A stretch of 64,000 bases of DNA from Chaetorhynchus papuensis (lineage: Eukaryota; Chordata; Aves; Passeriformes; Rhipiduridae), in contig VWYX01000219.1 of NCBI GenBank assembly GCA_013396525.1, positions 124,001 to 188,000 on the forward strand, written 5' to 3'. The notes beneath the pieces are model-generated. The model saw only the letters and a program-made list of their open reading frames with translations, was not told where the DNA came from and made no database searches. The position numbers were made by a program, and so were the translations under genes. Positions 12,201 to 25,500 of the stretch are shown one piece after another (position 1 is the stretch's first letter; each line of letters starts with the position of its first letter).

Positions 12201-13663
12201 GCTTGTCCTGCCAGGGTATCACAGCATAAAATCAAAGGGCAGTAAGTGGACAACAATAAAAAGGGGGGAAACCCCAAACTAGTACACCTCCTGCTGCTGA
12301 AACCATTTTGCAGAGGCTCTGGCAAATGCAGAGACCAGTTTCAAGCAGTATTTGCTCTCTAAACCTGGTTTGGGAAAGCAAAAACAACCTTAGTCTTTCC
12401 AAGTGATTTCCAATATTGAAAGAAAATTGCCAAGTTATCTTTTCCCAGCACAGACCTCTCCACACCAAAGAGCTCCCCGCCTTGAAGGAGAAGTGCAGCA
12501 CTCCCATTTCCAGGTATTGCATAAATCAGTGGCTCCCAGCCTTCCTGCAGACACTTCAGGAACCCTAGCAGAGCTCCACACCTCAGAATGTCCCACGGAG
12601 CCAGCAAAAGTCCAGCTGGGTTTATTAATATGAGCCTCATGTAACCCCTGTGGTGCACAAGTGTCTCACCCACAGCTCCTGCCCCGCTGGTTGGGATGTG
12701 CCAGGATAAAGCCCACGAAGGGCTGAAGCAGATGAGCACCAAGCTGCTCAATAAAAGGATAAACTGAAGTTTAAAGATCATGTGTCCCTTTGCAAGGCCA
12801 CGTGGGCAGCCATAATTTACAATTACTGTATTTTACCCCACCAGGTTTGTACTACAAACTGGTTCTCTAACTCCAGGATTTGCCTGGAGTTTAAGGGAAG
12901 AAGACTGGAAGGAAAAAAAACCCAGAGGTTACCAACCTCTCTATCCAAAGACATTCCTTACACTGACAAAGTAAAAAAACCTCCAAGATTCCAACTGGAA
13001 GAAAAAAAAAAGTGTAAAACACCCTCAAATAAAATCAAATATCCCTGCACACCATGGTCATGCTCCTGTAACTTCTTTCAAGAGGAACAAAACTCTTCTA
13101 CTTTTATTTGAGAATTTATTCCAAATAAATAAATCCCAATGGAATTTAGGCACACTGTGGAGGCTCCAGCAAAAATCGTAAAAAAAGCAAGCAAACTAAA
13201 AAGATCCTTTCTTGGCATGCTCTTGAAAGAAGGATTCACCACATTTCTGACTGACTGCCACTGTGGTTTAAATGAATCAGCTATAAATAGGCAGCAAATG
13301 CAAGGCAAGCACTTGAAGGGAACAGCAAGGGGGTTTTTTGTTTTCTCTTGTTATTGCTTAATGGTCTGTTGGGAAGGAGGTGGCTGACAAGGTAGAAGAA
13401 ACGCAGTAAAAATATAAAGAAACAGAAAAAGACTGGGTGTGGGAAGGAGTGAAAAGGAGACATGAAGACATTCCAATGTGTGAAATGTGCAAATACCTTT
13501 CTGCCTCTGGTTTTCAGGAGGAGTAAAAGATCAGGGGTGGGAAGAGGCACAGACCTGGAGTTGGGGATGCCCTGAAGGTCCCCTCGCAGCCACAACTCGA
13601 AGAAGGCTTTTATGTTATCAATAACTGCTAAGTCAAGCTTCTGTGGGCCACCTTGGACTCTCC

Positions 13664-13726
13664 TAGTAACCAGAATTAGTTACTAGAAACTCACTAACCA
13701 GAAACTAACTAACCAGAAATTTCTAG
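13664..13726. repeat. short imperfect repeat cluster based on AACCAGAA
   Basis: AACCAGAA occurs at 13668, 13696 and 13711, interleaved with TTACTAGAAACTCAC and CTAACTAACC blocks. The segment from 13683 to 13726 is bracketed by CTAGAAA and its reverse complement TTTCTAG. It looks like slippage-generated low-order repetition. Confidence 0.6.
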
Positions 13727-16377
13727 TCCTTCTTACATATCAGATTCAACATATGAAGTGCAGCCATTAAAGAAAAGCACTGCAAGTGTTCCTGCAGCCC
13801 TCTCGTGTGCCAGGAGCCACCCCAAACCAGGAGTGGACTCAGAACAATTGAAGTTAAGCAGCCATCCACATCATAACAAAAGTGAAAATACTCCTGTCAA
13901 TGAACAGAGATGGAGGAATTTGAGTGACACCCAGAGAGGATCCAGTTTCTGGAAAGCATTTGCAGGGAAATTTCTAATAAACCACTTTTTAAACATTGAA
14001 TAATTGCTTCTGAAAATAGCTGGAGCTTATTTCACAGCTCTTGTTCCAACTGTCTGCTCACTCTCCTCCTCTCTCCCACAGCTAGTCTGACTGCCCACAA
14101 CATCCCCAGTCTCCAGCTTCCTGGCATTCTTTTTAATTACTCCTCTTAATCTTATGCTCCTTCTATCAAGCCTGAAACAGGCTCTCACAGAATCCAAGGA
14201 ACAGAAAACCTTCTGGTTTCCCTTCCCGAGGAGTCTGACTAGCTTTAAAGACCTTCTCTACTCCTGCAAAGTATTTCCTTGCAATTCCATGGCAGATCCT
14301 GCCAGTGAGCAGCCCAGGACCTCCTCAGAGCCTTCTCCTCTGTGGGGATGGAGGCTGACCCCATGTCAGCTCTGCACAGATTTACAGCTTTCTCAAAATT
14401 AATTGTTTCCTCCCGTAGGGAGGAGGAGAATGCTATCAAAATGTCCCGAAATCCAAATTTTTAAACTTCAGCAGTTACTATCTTACTATCTTCCCCACCT
14501 TAAAAAAAAAAAATTTGGAAAGGGTATGCAAGGGGTACAGGAAAAACCTCTGCAGAGACAGAATCAGAGCAAGTAAAGAACATCCTTGCACTGCACAGGC
14601 CTGGTACATATTCTGTGTTTGCCAACCAGTTTAATTCTCACTGTAAGGTCCTGCAGCAGAGGGCAAAGTGCAGGGTTAATCAACCCACAGCTGAAGCCCT
14701 TTGTTTATCCCTAGAACTGAGCAGCAGGAGCAGAAGGGACCATTTCCATACGCTGCTCCATCAGTGCTGCTCAGCTTCGGGCTGAAAGGATTAACTCCAG
14801 AGGGAGCACTGCAATTTCATCTTTGCCGTGCTCCATTTGTCTCCCTTGGCCCTTCTGCTGAGGCTGCCAAAGATGCCAGACAGGATGATATTTCTGAGAT
14901 GTGGGTGTTTATCTTCTCTGAGTGAACCAAGCAGCAACTCATTTCAGGAAAGCAATCCAGCAACTCACAATTGCTTCTTGCTCCAGCAAACGCAGCCTGG
15001 CAAGGCAAGAGGTGAAAGTGCCTGATGAAGAAACCTCTGAGTTTCCTCGCTCCTGAATGCCTGGTGAGCAAAACTGTGCTACAGAAACACGAGAGATCTC
15101 TGTTTGGCAGGGGAAGGGAGTCCGGACACGTGCCAGGATAAGCTCAGTTATTAGCTCCTGCCACACAGGTTCAAGGCTGTATTGACCCGCTCCTCCATGG
15201 CACAGTGGGATGCTCAGGGCTGGCAGCTCTGTCCCAGAGGCTCCTGGTGGCAAAGCACCATGGAGCATGACAGAGAGCTCCCTCACAAAAATACTTACAA
15301 GCAAGAATTGCCAACACTTGGGGTCTTTTAAGCTTCCTTTCATGCTTCGATTTTCTTTCTTCTTAACCAAGAAGAGAAACATTTACCTGTGCCTAAAAGT
15401 GCCTGACCCCAGGGCAACATCAGCTTCTTCGTCCCACGCTGATAGGTGCCAAAATAGTGACTCACTCCTTGTGCAAGAAGCCACAGAGGAAGGCTATAGA
15501 AATGTACATTTGCTGTAGAAGTGGTTGTATTTGTGCCATGCAGCAGCCTCCAGATATTCATGAAGACTTGAGTGTGACCTTTCCTTTCCTCAGTCCCCTT
15601 TGCTGGTCAGAAAAAAAAAAAAGTGTAATGCAAAGAGCAAGTGGAATGCAACAGAAAATAATACCCACAATAATTGCAGTAATGTGTACAGTGTCGACGG
15701 GCTGGAGGAATTGGGTACAATGACTGTGGATCTCGCCTGGCCTAAATAAAAAGATGCTCATTATCCTGAAAGGAAATGCCACTTATGAACGATAAGGTCA
15801 TGCTGCACTGGGAAGATAAATGTCATTTCTCTCTACAGCTGTGATGGTCTCACCTACTGCCTTCAAAAATGGACCTAAACAGCAAAACAATAAAAAGCCT
15901 GTAGAATTAGCCTGGGACATTATTGTTTTGAGAGCGGAAAATCACTCATCTAGAGCTCTTTGGACATGCTTTCCTAGGAACACTTATGTATGTGTACACA
16001 TGTATTTACATCGTGCCTTTTGGGAGAAATAATACATGAAAATAATTAACCGACACTTTCAAACAAGCTTGGATGTGTTTGGCACCACGTTTGTCGAAAG
16101 AATTCGAGACTCACCATGCATTTTATACAGCTGCACACATTCCCAGGAATTAAACCCATCTGCATAGGTAGTTCTGAACTCGTCACAGCACCCCCCCCTT
16201 CCCCAGGCAGCCTCTGCCAAGCACAATGAGCAGCTCCAAATAAATACCATCCACAATGCCAACAACTTCTCTCTTTTCAGCAGCTCTGCGGGCTGCCATG
16301 CTGCAGCTGAGAGACAATTAGGTGCACTCAGATGATCTTGAAGCACACGGTGCAGAGCAATCCCCTCGGAGCAGGAC

Positions 16378-16443
16378 GGGCAGCATCCATCCCCTCCGGG
16401 CAGCATCCATCCCCTCCGGGCAGCATCCATCCCCTCCGGGCAG
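16378..16443. repeat. 20-bp minisatellite, 3.3 identical copies
   Basis: The unit GGGCAGCATCCATCCCCTCC occurs at 16378-16397, 16398-16417 and 16418-16437 without any mismatch, followed by a partial GGGCAG. A related AGCAATCCCCTCGGAGCAG lies just upstream. Perfect identity implies recent expansion, so copy number is likely to vary between individuals. It also creates an artificial repetitive open frame on the minus strand. Confidence 0.95.
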
Positions 16444-19400
16444 GAGCAGCACTGGGGGCCAGGTGCCTCCAGCCCAGGCTCTTTGAAGAAGGGGGAATCT
16501 CATTTCAGCACTCTGCTGAAAGTGGGGGGCTCCTGCCCCGTCACACCCACACATGTGCAAGGCAAGTAAGTGATGAACATTAATCACTGCTGGTGTGTTG
16601 CCACGCAGAGGAACAGGGGTTGGCACTGCAGACGTCGCTCCTGCTGTCCCCATCACCTTCCCTCAGGCAAAAGGTCACAGAACCATCCAGAAACCAGCAC
16701 CTTATTTTGCCAAGGTGGAACCAGACCCGTGGAGGTCAAAGGAGAACATATTTTATCTGAGTATTTGAGATACCAGGGGCCTGATCTATCCTAAGGCTGC
16801 ATTTTTCACTAATGAAGTGACCTCTTGTAAAAGGGAGTACACCAGGAAGTGAAGAACTCTGCACCCATATGGTAATAAAATTGAGAGTACTCAGCACAGA
16901 ATTGCCAAGAGTAGGGCTGGTAAAAACTATCTCAGCAATAATAGCTACCCACAAAGATCACTGGTTTAGGGTTTCTGCCATCAGGTCAGTTCCCAAACGC
17001 ACTGCACAGCCTGGATTTTTATGAAAAATTCAGAGTTCGTGGGCTCTCAAGAAATACTTCAATAATTAATACAGACACAGACACTCATCATTTCTCTGTG
17101 TATATAAATAATGTACAGTGGTAACCTTTATACAAAGAAGCCTCAAACCCTCTCCCATTACACACGATATTCTACTTAAAAAAACCTCTACAAAGTAATT
17201 ACTCTGCTCATGTTTATGGTTCCTGAGTATCTCACTGGGCTTTTACACACCATTAATACCATAACATGTCATCTTTCAAGCTTTTTGTTGATTTCCTTTA
17301 AAAACCAAGAATATTTAGGTTTAGCAACTCTTCCAAGAATCAGCTTTCCAATGATAATGGACTGCTTCTACAATTTTCCAAAAAGAAGCAAAGTCGACGC
17401 CACAAAACCTCACGTTTGGGAGTGTGGAACGCAGGCACAGGAACACAGAACAGATAAAAATCAATGTCTTAAGCCAGGAATCAGCTCTGTTTTTAATGTG
17501 GGCTTGAAGAGAACTAGAAATCTGAGCGCACACGTGTCAGAGCTGCAGCCATTAGAGCCGTTTAAACAAATTGAAAACATAAATCACATCAATATGTCAA
17601 ATCGATGTGCCGTGCATTTCATAGCCGTGATACTGTCACCACAGCTGGATTCATGGCACGTGTGTTCTACAGCACTGCCTGTTTTATTAAACAGCATAAA
17701 TAAAAATCCAAAAGAAAAATGTTACAAACTCGCATTACGGGAAGATTGCGGCCTTCTCTACAACTTTGGACTTGCAGTTTGTTTTGCTGAAAAGCTTTTA
17801 GCACAATCAAAGCACATTTGACATTAACACTGATTAAAGCAAATAGATAAATTGCAGAGCCTCTGAGAAAGCAGAATTGTTCCTTACAATTTACCTGGAC
17901 CACCCCTGAACAGAGGAGATCTATATCAACAGCTTAGTTTTTATTCACAGCATGGTGACAACTGCTATCAGCTGGGTTTTTCACTTACTCTGCTCCCAGC
18001 CTTATCCAAATATCAGCAGGCTGGTCACACTGAAGTGCAAAAGAAAAAGAGAAAAAATAAAGAGAGAAATCCAGGCACCTTCCTTTGAATTCTGTTCGCT
18101 GTTTTGACGGGCAACGGTGCCGTGCTCGCATCCATGACCTTAACACAAACCAGGCTGAGGAAATGGAGGTGCTGCAGCCTCTGCACAACCCAGGCCATGG
18201 GGAAAGGCTGGGTGAACAGACGGGAGCAAACACAGCTCACGGCGTGGAGAAGCACCAAGGGTGAGCAATTATGGATATTCTGAAACAAAACAACTGCCAC
18301 TGGCACTTGCATTTAGGCCCCATTCGACAAACTGCTCAGGCACTACGCTGAACCAGGCTTTTCAGACTAATGAGCTCCCTGAAGAAACACCTCTTCCACT
18401 GCTTGTAATTAAGGCCAAAATAAAGAATCAATGGGCTTCAAAAAGAAAACCAAGGCAGCAGCTACTGTTGTTCTAATTGCCACAATAACCAAAGTATTAA
18501 GTGCATTAACATGGATCTTATAATCCTTGCAAACTGCAAAGAGCAGGAGTGTTGGGATCCACGAGAGCATGGGAACAAGCTTGAGTTGGTGTTGTTTTCT
18601 CAAAGCATTTTTTTCTGTTTACATGTTGTAACTATTTGGTAACAGGATCTCAACAAAACTCTGTAGCTGGACCCCACAGAAACACAGAGGGCACAGCTGT
18701 GCTGAGCCTATGTGGAGGCCCCACAGGAAACCCTTGGAATCTTTACAGGATGTTTTTAAACAGAAGATAATCATTAAAAACATAATTCACTCTTACAGGT
18801 CACCGTCATCATGAATTAAAAGATGACATGAAAACACTTACAGCCACATACTTTAAATCTTAAATTATGCAGAGATTTATGCAATTACTCTGAAATGAAG
18901 CACTACAAATCAACAGAATTCAAATCCAATGATTATAAAAATCAACAAATCTCAAGTTCAGAACATCTCAAGACTCCCAGACAAGAGCTATTTAATGTCA
19001 TTAATACAAGTCAAAGTTAGGGAACAGGTAAAATTTCCATGTAAAACATTATCCTGATGTGTAATTTTAGCATTTCTGTTTTGCCAGGAGACATTTATTT
19101 CCTTTCTGCCCAGAACTGCTTGGTTTCCATGGGCTGTTAAAGCTTTCATTGATGTGAGGAGGTGCCTAAATAGAAGTTTTAACAAACAGAAGACATTATT
19201 GGCCTGAGCCTGATTGATTCATGGACAGAGTTCAAAAGAGCTAAAGAAGCACTGGCCTGAGAACCCCTCTGGGAAACATAACCTGAACAAGCCCAGCTTC
19301 TAGTTTGGAGAGAAACTGGTCAATCCTGGCTAATTCTCCCATTTTCCCAAGTTTTCCCATTCCTAAAGAGTCAGGCACCAAAACATTTATCTGGTGGCTG

Positions 19401-20153
19401 AGCCACATGAACACGTACCACACACTTCAGGAAACTCTGGGTTGGAAGTGCTCTGGAGAACATGGCACTGCCTCCAAAGAGATCCCATCACCTCATTGCA
19501 GAAAGGGACCATACACCTTGGAAATTATTGTGAAATTTTGACCATTCCTGCCCAAGGCAAACCAGCTGTGTGGCACAGCAGTGACAGGGGCTGGACCCGC
19601 ACAATCCACGTGGATCAGAGCAGAGCTATCTCAAATCACAATTTCCAGCCTGGAGGAGATTCACAGAGGTTAAATCTCCAAATGAAACACAGAAAGCAGT
19701 TTGTCCTAATGTGGAATGTTTCTCTAATGTTGCAGAAAACCAAACAGTTCTGCAATGGTGCAAAGCAACACTGGAAAACGGTGCAAGCTCTAGAGGAGCT
19801 TGCCCAGCAACCCCTCTACTGCCTCCCATCCATCCCTCCACGCTGCCTGCAGCAGCCAGTGATGGAGACCAGCGTGAGAACACGCTTCTGCTCTTTCAAA
19901 GCCTTCCCTCTGAAAAGCTGGAAGCTATCTGTTCCTAATCCATTCCCCAAAGATACTTAATTTGCCTCTTTCTGTCTCCTGCCTGAGACGGAAGAGACAT
20001 GTCATCACTGCTCTGCCTGTGCCCCAGGTCAGCCCCAGTCCTGCTCCCCAGCTGCAGGAGGAGATTTGCACCACACTGCACAGAAGGAGCTCTTTTATGT
20101 GTTGCCTTTGCTGTGGATGGGGCCACTGCTCCCACTCCAAATGTATTCCTGCT

Positions 20154-20171
20154 TCCTCCTCCTCCTCCACC
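20154..20171. repeat. short (CCT)n pyrimidine triplet tract
   Basis: Repeated TCC/CCT triplets follow GCTT and end at CCACCT. On the MAD1L1 sense strand this is a purine tract of AGG triplets. Confidence 0.75.
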
Positions 20172-21507
20172 TAAAGACATCTAATTGCAGAGCCTGTATC
20201 TCTCAGCACAGGCATGCAGGCTCTCCAGAGCAAAGCATTTTAAAGCTCTCAGCGTCGCATGAAACGCTCTCCCCTGTTCTATTGTGGTAAATATGACTCA
20301 TACCTGCACCTCAGTTATCGGCTCTTTCCAATATATCCCTAAGAAAGAACCCAATTTTAAATCTTCTGTAGGAATTTAGACACGGTTCATCTGTTCCTCA
20401 TGTTTCCTATAGCCAGGGACATCTGAAGCTAATCCAAATTCCTTAGGTCAAGCCTCTTTTGTGCTTGGTTATTCATAACATCACCAGAAGAGGCTATGGG
20501 AGGATTTGTTCCTACCAAGAGCATTTTAAGTTGGGAAGAAGGGAAGATCTCTCTGTTGCTGGCATCTATCAATCTGCCAGGGCTGAAGGGAGTACTCAGA
20601 GCCTGAGTACAAGAGCATTCCCACATCCTCTGAGCACCAACCCTGGCCAGCAGGAGACTGATATCAGCACAGTCTCACCCGGGCTGGGTGTGCTTCCTGC
20701 AGGCTGAAGCACCCAGCCAGCTGAGCCCGCCCTGAGCTCCCTGCACTGCTAACACAGGTGATTGCTTACATTTATCACTGCTGCACATCTTTACAGAAGA
20801 GAGTCGAGATGTGACCCAGCAAGAGAACAAGGGGCACTGACTGCATCTGCACCAGGAGTGTGACTTTCAGCAAGAGGTGACAGCAATGACAATTGTCTAC
20901 CCCTGTCCTTACTGCACCCAAAGTACACGAGAGCAGCAGAGCTGGAAAATGCTCTTCTGTCCATGCACTTCAACATGCAGACAAGAGGTAAAAGTGTCCT
21001 TGAGGCTGCTGCTTGGTTTGCAGCTGGGGGTATTTTTCTGGGGGCTTGTCCATAAGGCAGCTTTTCACAGGCTGGAGAAGTTGTGTTAGTTAATGATTCA
21101 CCCTATGCGAGTTGGTGACAGGACATTGTCATTCCTGAGAATGATGGAGGTTGCTTCCAGCTCGCTGTGGTCCCTGGGAACTGCTGACTTAAAGCCATTC
21201 TTAAACTGTCAGAGCATCCACACACTAAAAATAGCTGCAAAAATCTCCCTGTAGTGAAAACAATGCTGGCTTGTGCAGAATATCTCCAGTGTAAGGAAGT
21301 GACATGGCCTGCTTCTCTTGATCAATTACTGACTTTCAGGACAGATCCAAAATGAGGAACCTCCTCAAAAAAAATTAAGAGCAACAGAGTTTTCAAGTCT
21401 GGTTTGACCAAACAAAAAGTCTCAGATATGCAGAGACAGGACCTGCTGCAACATCAATTAGCTTTAAGAGTCACTGTCCTTGCACAGGGCAGGGACTGCC
21501 ACCTTTA

Positions 21508-21572
21508 ACAAATCATTAAACCTCTTGGTGACTTGCCTTCCTCATTTATATGATGATTATTTGCCAGGTGTT
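21508..21572 (+). mobile_element. possible MIR-like (CORE-SINE) remnant
   Basis: AAATCATTAAACCTCTTGGT then GACTTGCCTTCCTCATTTAT and ATGATGATTATTT follow the order of the MIR 3' half as I recall it (CACTTAACCTCTCTGTGCCTCAGTTTCCTCATCTGTAAAATG…GATAATAATA, shown only in part). Such ancient SINEs occur at low copy in birds. Divergence is high and no alignment was run. Confidence 0.45.
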
Positions 21573-24500
21573 CTCCCAAAACACAGCCACTGGCTGGTGT
21601 AAAAGGGAGGGGAGGAAACTAATGACTCACTGACTCCATAAGGTCACTCAGGTCTGAAGGAAGAGGAAACCCGTGACACAACAGAGAACCCAAGATAATC
21701 CATTTTGCAGGACTGCCAGAGAACACAGGCCTGACCTACTCTCCTTTAGCAAAGAAAAAAATAAATGCAAAGGACCTCAGTGGTTCCTGGGAAGGCTCGA
21801 GCCTGCCAAGAGATGCCGAAGCATTTGGGTTCAAAGTGCTACTTCGACAAGGTGTCTGCTTTGTCAGAAGATGATGTTCAGCCCTGTGACTGCTTCAGCA
21901 ATCAGTGGGAGCTGATGTGTGGAGCATCTCAGCACCATCTCCAGGGAGAGCCTGTTTTCTCCCACGAGCCACAGAGAAGATGCTACGGTGACAGCAGAAG
22001 CCTGGGCAAGTGAAACATATACCATTCTGGAGTGGCAGGAAAGCTCTAGTGATTCCAATTTGCTCCTTAAGGACACCCAAAGTGAGCAGAGTAATCATCT
22101 CACTGCTTCTTAAAGTTGTCACTGAGCAAAAAAAAAGGTTGGATGGCAGCAGAGAGGTAAAGAAAGTAGGCAGGAGAAACCTGAAAATTAAAACAAACTC
22201 CTCTGTACCTTGCACACATGGGAGGAAACGTCTCTGGAAAGTTCCCATCACCACAGAAGCCCCTTCTGCTGTGTAAAGGAGCAATCTACCTTTGAGGGGG
22301 AGAGGAAATATGGCAGAGGAGCAAGATAAACACAAAGTGTGGATCAAAGGGGAAAAAAAAAAAGAAGGCAAAAAAAGTGAAAAAGTGCTGATGGGGGAAG
22401 CTGGGTGAAAGACAAGGAAGAACTGTTAGCTGCTCAAATTAACATTTTAATGCATTCACTGTAAAATTTAAGCACTTTAAGCACTGGGGTGGCTGCTGAG
22501 TAAACCCCCTTCGAAAGGAGCAGATTGGTGACTCAACACCACAAAAATCAGCAACACCCAGGTTTCACCATCAGCAGATACAGTGCAGTTATCAGGGGCA
22601 AATAACACGACGATATTTGGCCAATGAGTTTTGAGGTCACCAGTGATGCCCGTGATGGAACAAAACCAGAGAACATATGGCATTTCATGTGCTGAAACTG
22701 TCAGACTCAATTAACTGATTAGGGTACATATGGTGCTCACAGACAGGGGAAATCTCTCAGTGTAAAAGATGCTGGAGACCACTGAAGGTGTCAGCGTGAG
22801 TCGTCCTTGCAAATCTCTCTTCATTAAAGTTTCGTATGGAGCCAGGAGTGTGTTAATAAAATCACTATTAATGCAGTTCTATTTATGATTATCTCCCTTT
22901 TGTGCAGCTGGATTTAACTTTTCAAACACTGAACTCCACATCAAAGCTTTTTCACAGGAGCTGCTGCATGCGCAGAAGCTTCTTGTTTTGTCATATTTAC
23001 ATCCACAGCAGCACAACCCCTGCTAACTGGTGATCTCCCTTGTCTTCCACACTTCAACCATCCCAGCCTTCCAAAAAGCACCAGCCAGGCCCTTTCAGCT
23101 CAGATCCATCACTGCCCTCTGCAGCCAGCCCAGGCCTCCCCTGGATCTGTCTGGGCACCGGTTGCTTTGCTGCCACGTGCGTGATGCTCCCAGGTGAGCT
23201 CTCCTGGGTCTCCCGTGCTCCTCTCCAGCTGCCTGTGTGCTGCCCTCCCCAGCCCACCCACACCAGAGACTCCCAGGATGCTCCAGCCTTTCTTGCCACA
23301 CTGATTTAAACATGCTGAAATTCCCTTTTCCCTCCCTCCTCACACCCCCCTACAGAGGCTCAAACAACTGAGGCTCCAAGGTGCCTCATCCCAGCAGCCT
23401 GCTCTGTTTGCGAGCTGAGTCATGCAGGTGTCAACAATTCCAAACCTCATGGGGAGGCTCAGCAGAGCTGGGAGGGTGCAGAGCATTAAGTCAGAAGTTA
23501 TTAATAGCTGCCATCGACCATCTCGGCAGCTTTGATCTACTGGCAGCTGATTGCAGCTGCTGCTCCTGATGATGAAGCACCAGGGGTCCTGCCTGTACCT
23601 CAACTTCCCTTTCCAGTTTTCCGACTTTTACTGGAACAAAACACTTTCCCCCCAAAATTTCAAAACAGATGGGATTCAGCAGCCAACACTGCAGAGTCAG
23701 AAAGGCAAACACAATCAAGCTGAAGTGTAAAATTTTACTCAGAGAGGAAAATATCAGGTCTTTGAATCCTGCTTCTAGCAAAGTCTTTGAAAGGCTTAGA
23801 GGTTGACATCATACACAATAAACCTCCAGAGAACACAGCTCCTTTCTGAAATTTTCCATGTAGCCCTTAATCCAAAGCCATGAAAATAAACTTAGAATTT
23901 GTTCCCTGTAAATAATTAAAGGGGTACAACCGAATGGTTCCCACACTCTTCCACGCTTTCATCTGAAGAAGAAAAGATAATTTGCTATTGCCTGAAGACA
24001 ACACAGTACACCTGACATATTCAAGGAAACAATTCAGAAAACCTCCCTGGAACAACCTAGAGCCACTGTTGGGAACAACTGAGGAAGCAGGATAAAACAG
24101 CCACCTATCCCTTTATGTCAGCATCATTTAATCCTGCTCTGTCTGCTGGAAAGCAATACAGTGTTCAAAAGACAAAATGGAGAAACATTCTGAGGCAGAT
24201 GAATTCAGGCAAATTTCCATTTCATCTGGTGTTACCAGCTAACTTCTCTACCAGCTTGCCCAAAACTTTGCAGAATTCATTTTCTGAGACACAGCAATGA
24301 AATGGATCTGTGCCAGGACACTGATCTACACCACACTGTGCCGCTCTAAGGATTTAAAGATCACTGGAGCCAGTACTGCCTGAAATAAGTCCCCATCTCC
24401 CAACACAAGGAAAGAGCATTTTTAAAGATGCCAGGAACAGCAGAGTTTTGTGCAGAGTGAGACAGTTCACTCTATGGCTTGAGCATGAACCCAAGGAGCA

Positions 24501-25207
24501 ATTTCTACTGGTCTACTCCTTTGAGTTATAGCATCTAAATCTACATGCTGATGGAATTACATGTGAAGAAACACTCACATACTTATGACTATTGCAAAGC
24601 CTAATATAATAAAACTGCCAAGCTTTAAGGACACAGGCATATTCCAAATATTTCAACTCATCACCACAAAGCCCATTCCACTAAGCACAACAGAAGAGAG
24701 GAACAAATTTAGCCAGTGCAGGTTTAACATTTAGCTCACCACAGTCACATGTCAGATTCCAAATTTTCAAAAAGAGAACTAAAGAGAATATAAAAATGCC
24801 TTTAAGAGATACTTCTATCTTTGGACAGAATGTTTTCTTTCTTAGAGAAAACCTAGTAAAAAGCATTTAATAGTGACCAGAAATCTGGGGGTTTCCGGCC
24901 TAATGTCAAGAAGTGAAGAATTTACAGCAAACACCCACTTTACTTCTTCAACCCTGAAGTAAAGCTGTTGTAGACACAAGTTGCTCACACTGTGTACAGG
25001 AGAGCCTTGATTACACATCTGATAGAGTGAATCACTTCGACTACACCACAGAGAAGACCCCACACCCGCTACCCCTTCACCTCCCCTTAACCACAACCCT
25101 TTCACCACAGGGAGAGTTGTCCCTCCAGCCACGCAGCACATCACAGCACACCCAAAGATGATTGATTATTCTTGGCTTCTGCCAGCTTCAGCTGCAGAGC
25201 AATCACT

Positions 25208-25500
25208 CGTGGCTCTTACTGATCCTGGAATTTCGAAGCGCAAACATCGCAAACCCGGCTTCCGCGAGAGCAGATCCCGTCACCGGGCGATTCAATCTTG
25301 GAGGCCTCAACTCGTTCACCCCCCGGGGCTAGAGCAGGATGCTGCTTTTGTTACCTCCAGCTCGGTGTGGTGAGCGTGCAGCTTCTGCACCATGTCCTCG
25401 GCCTCGCGCATGCGGCGGCTCAGCTGCGGCGAGTGCTCCGCCGGGGTCAGCTCGCTGTCGTACGACTCCAGGATCGCCCGCATCCCGTCGCGCTCCTGCA
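25208..25500. other. CpG-rich patch covering exon B and its downstream intron edge
   Basis: I count about 31 CpG dinucleotides in about 290 bases, against near absence in most of the surrounding intron. About 15 lie inside exon B and the rest in the intron side down to about 25208, so exon coding bias alone does not explain the cluster. It is small for a CpG island and lies far inside the gene, so it is better read as a GC-rich exon with an orphan or intragenic CpG cluster than as a promoter. Confidence 0.6.
25355..25495 (-). CDS. MAD1L1: MAD1L1 internal coding exon B (central coiled coil, S-P motif)
   Basis: This 141-bp exon encodes exactly 47 codons, phase 0 at both ends. It begins ERDGMRAILESYDSELTPAE and ends MVQKLHAHHTELE. 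Human MAD1 has ERDGMRAILGSYDSELTPAE at about residue 407, and I count about 39 of 47 identities from memory of the human protein. The segment SPQLSRRMREAEDMVQK is nearly invariant. Its Ser-Pro corresponds to about human S428, which I recall as a reported phosphosite (not verified here). The acceptor is TGTTGTTCCTGCAG before base 25495. The donor is GAG|GTAACA, with GT at 25354-25353, weaker than those of exons A and C because +5 is not G. The exon is very GC- and CpG-rich compared with the surrounding introns. A 52-bp imperfect duplication lies immediately upstream of its acceptor (see 25499-25602). Confidence 0.96.

Larger units (their letters stand above)
1046..25354 (-). other. MAD1L1: MAD1L1 intron between exons B and C (about 24.3 kb)
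   Basis: The exon B and exon C translations are directly adjacent in MAD1, so the 24,309 bases between them are a single intron (donor GTAACA at 25354, acceptor AG at 1047-1046). It contains one clear CR1 3' end (4379-4664), a possible MIR-like SINE remnant (21508-21572), a 20-bp minisatellite (16378-16443), a short AACCAGAA repeat cluster (13664-13726), a homeodomain-type inverted repeat (6172-6202) and simple sequence. The long open frames at 8434-9030 (minus) and 17210-17821 (plus) have no recognisable domain. No nested gene or structural RNA was identified. Confidence 0.93.

Noticed and set aside
16059..16656. Minus-strand frames with repeated GWMLPGGDGCCP-like blocks
   Set aside because: The repetition comes from the 20-bp minisatellite, not from a real repeat protein.
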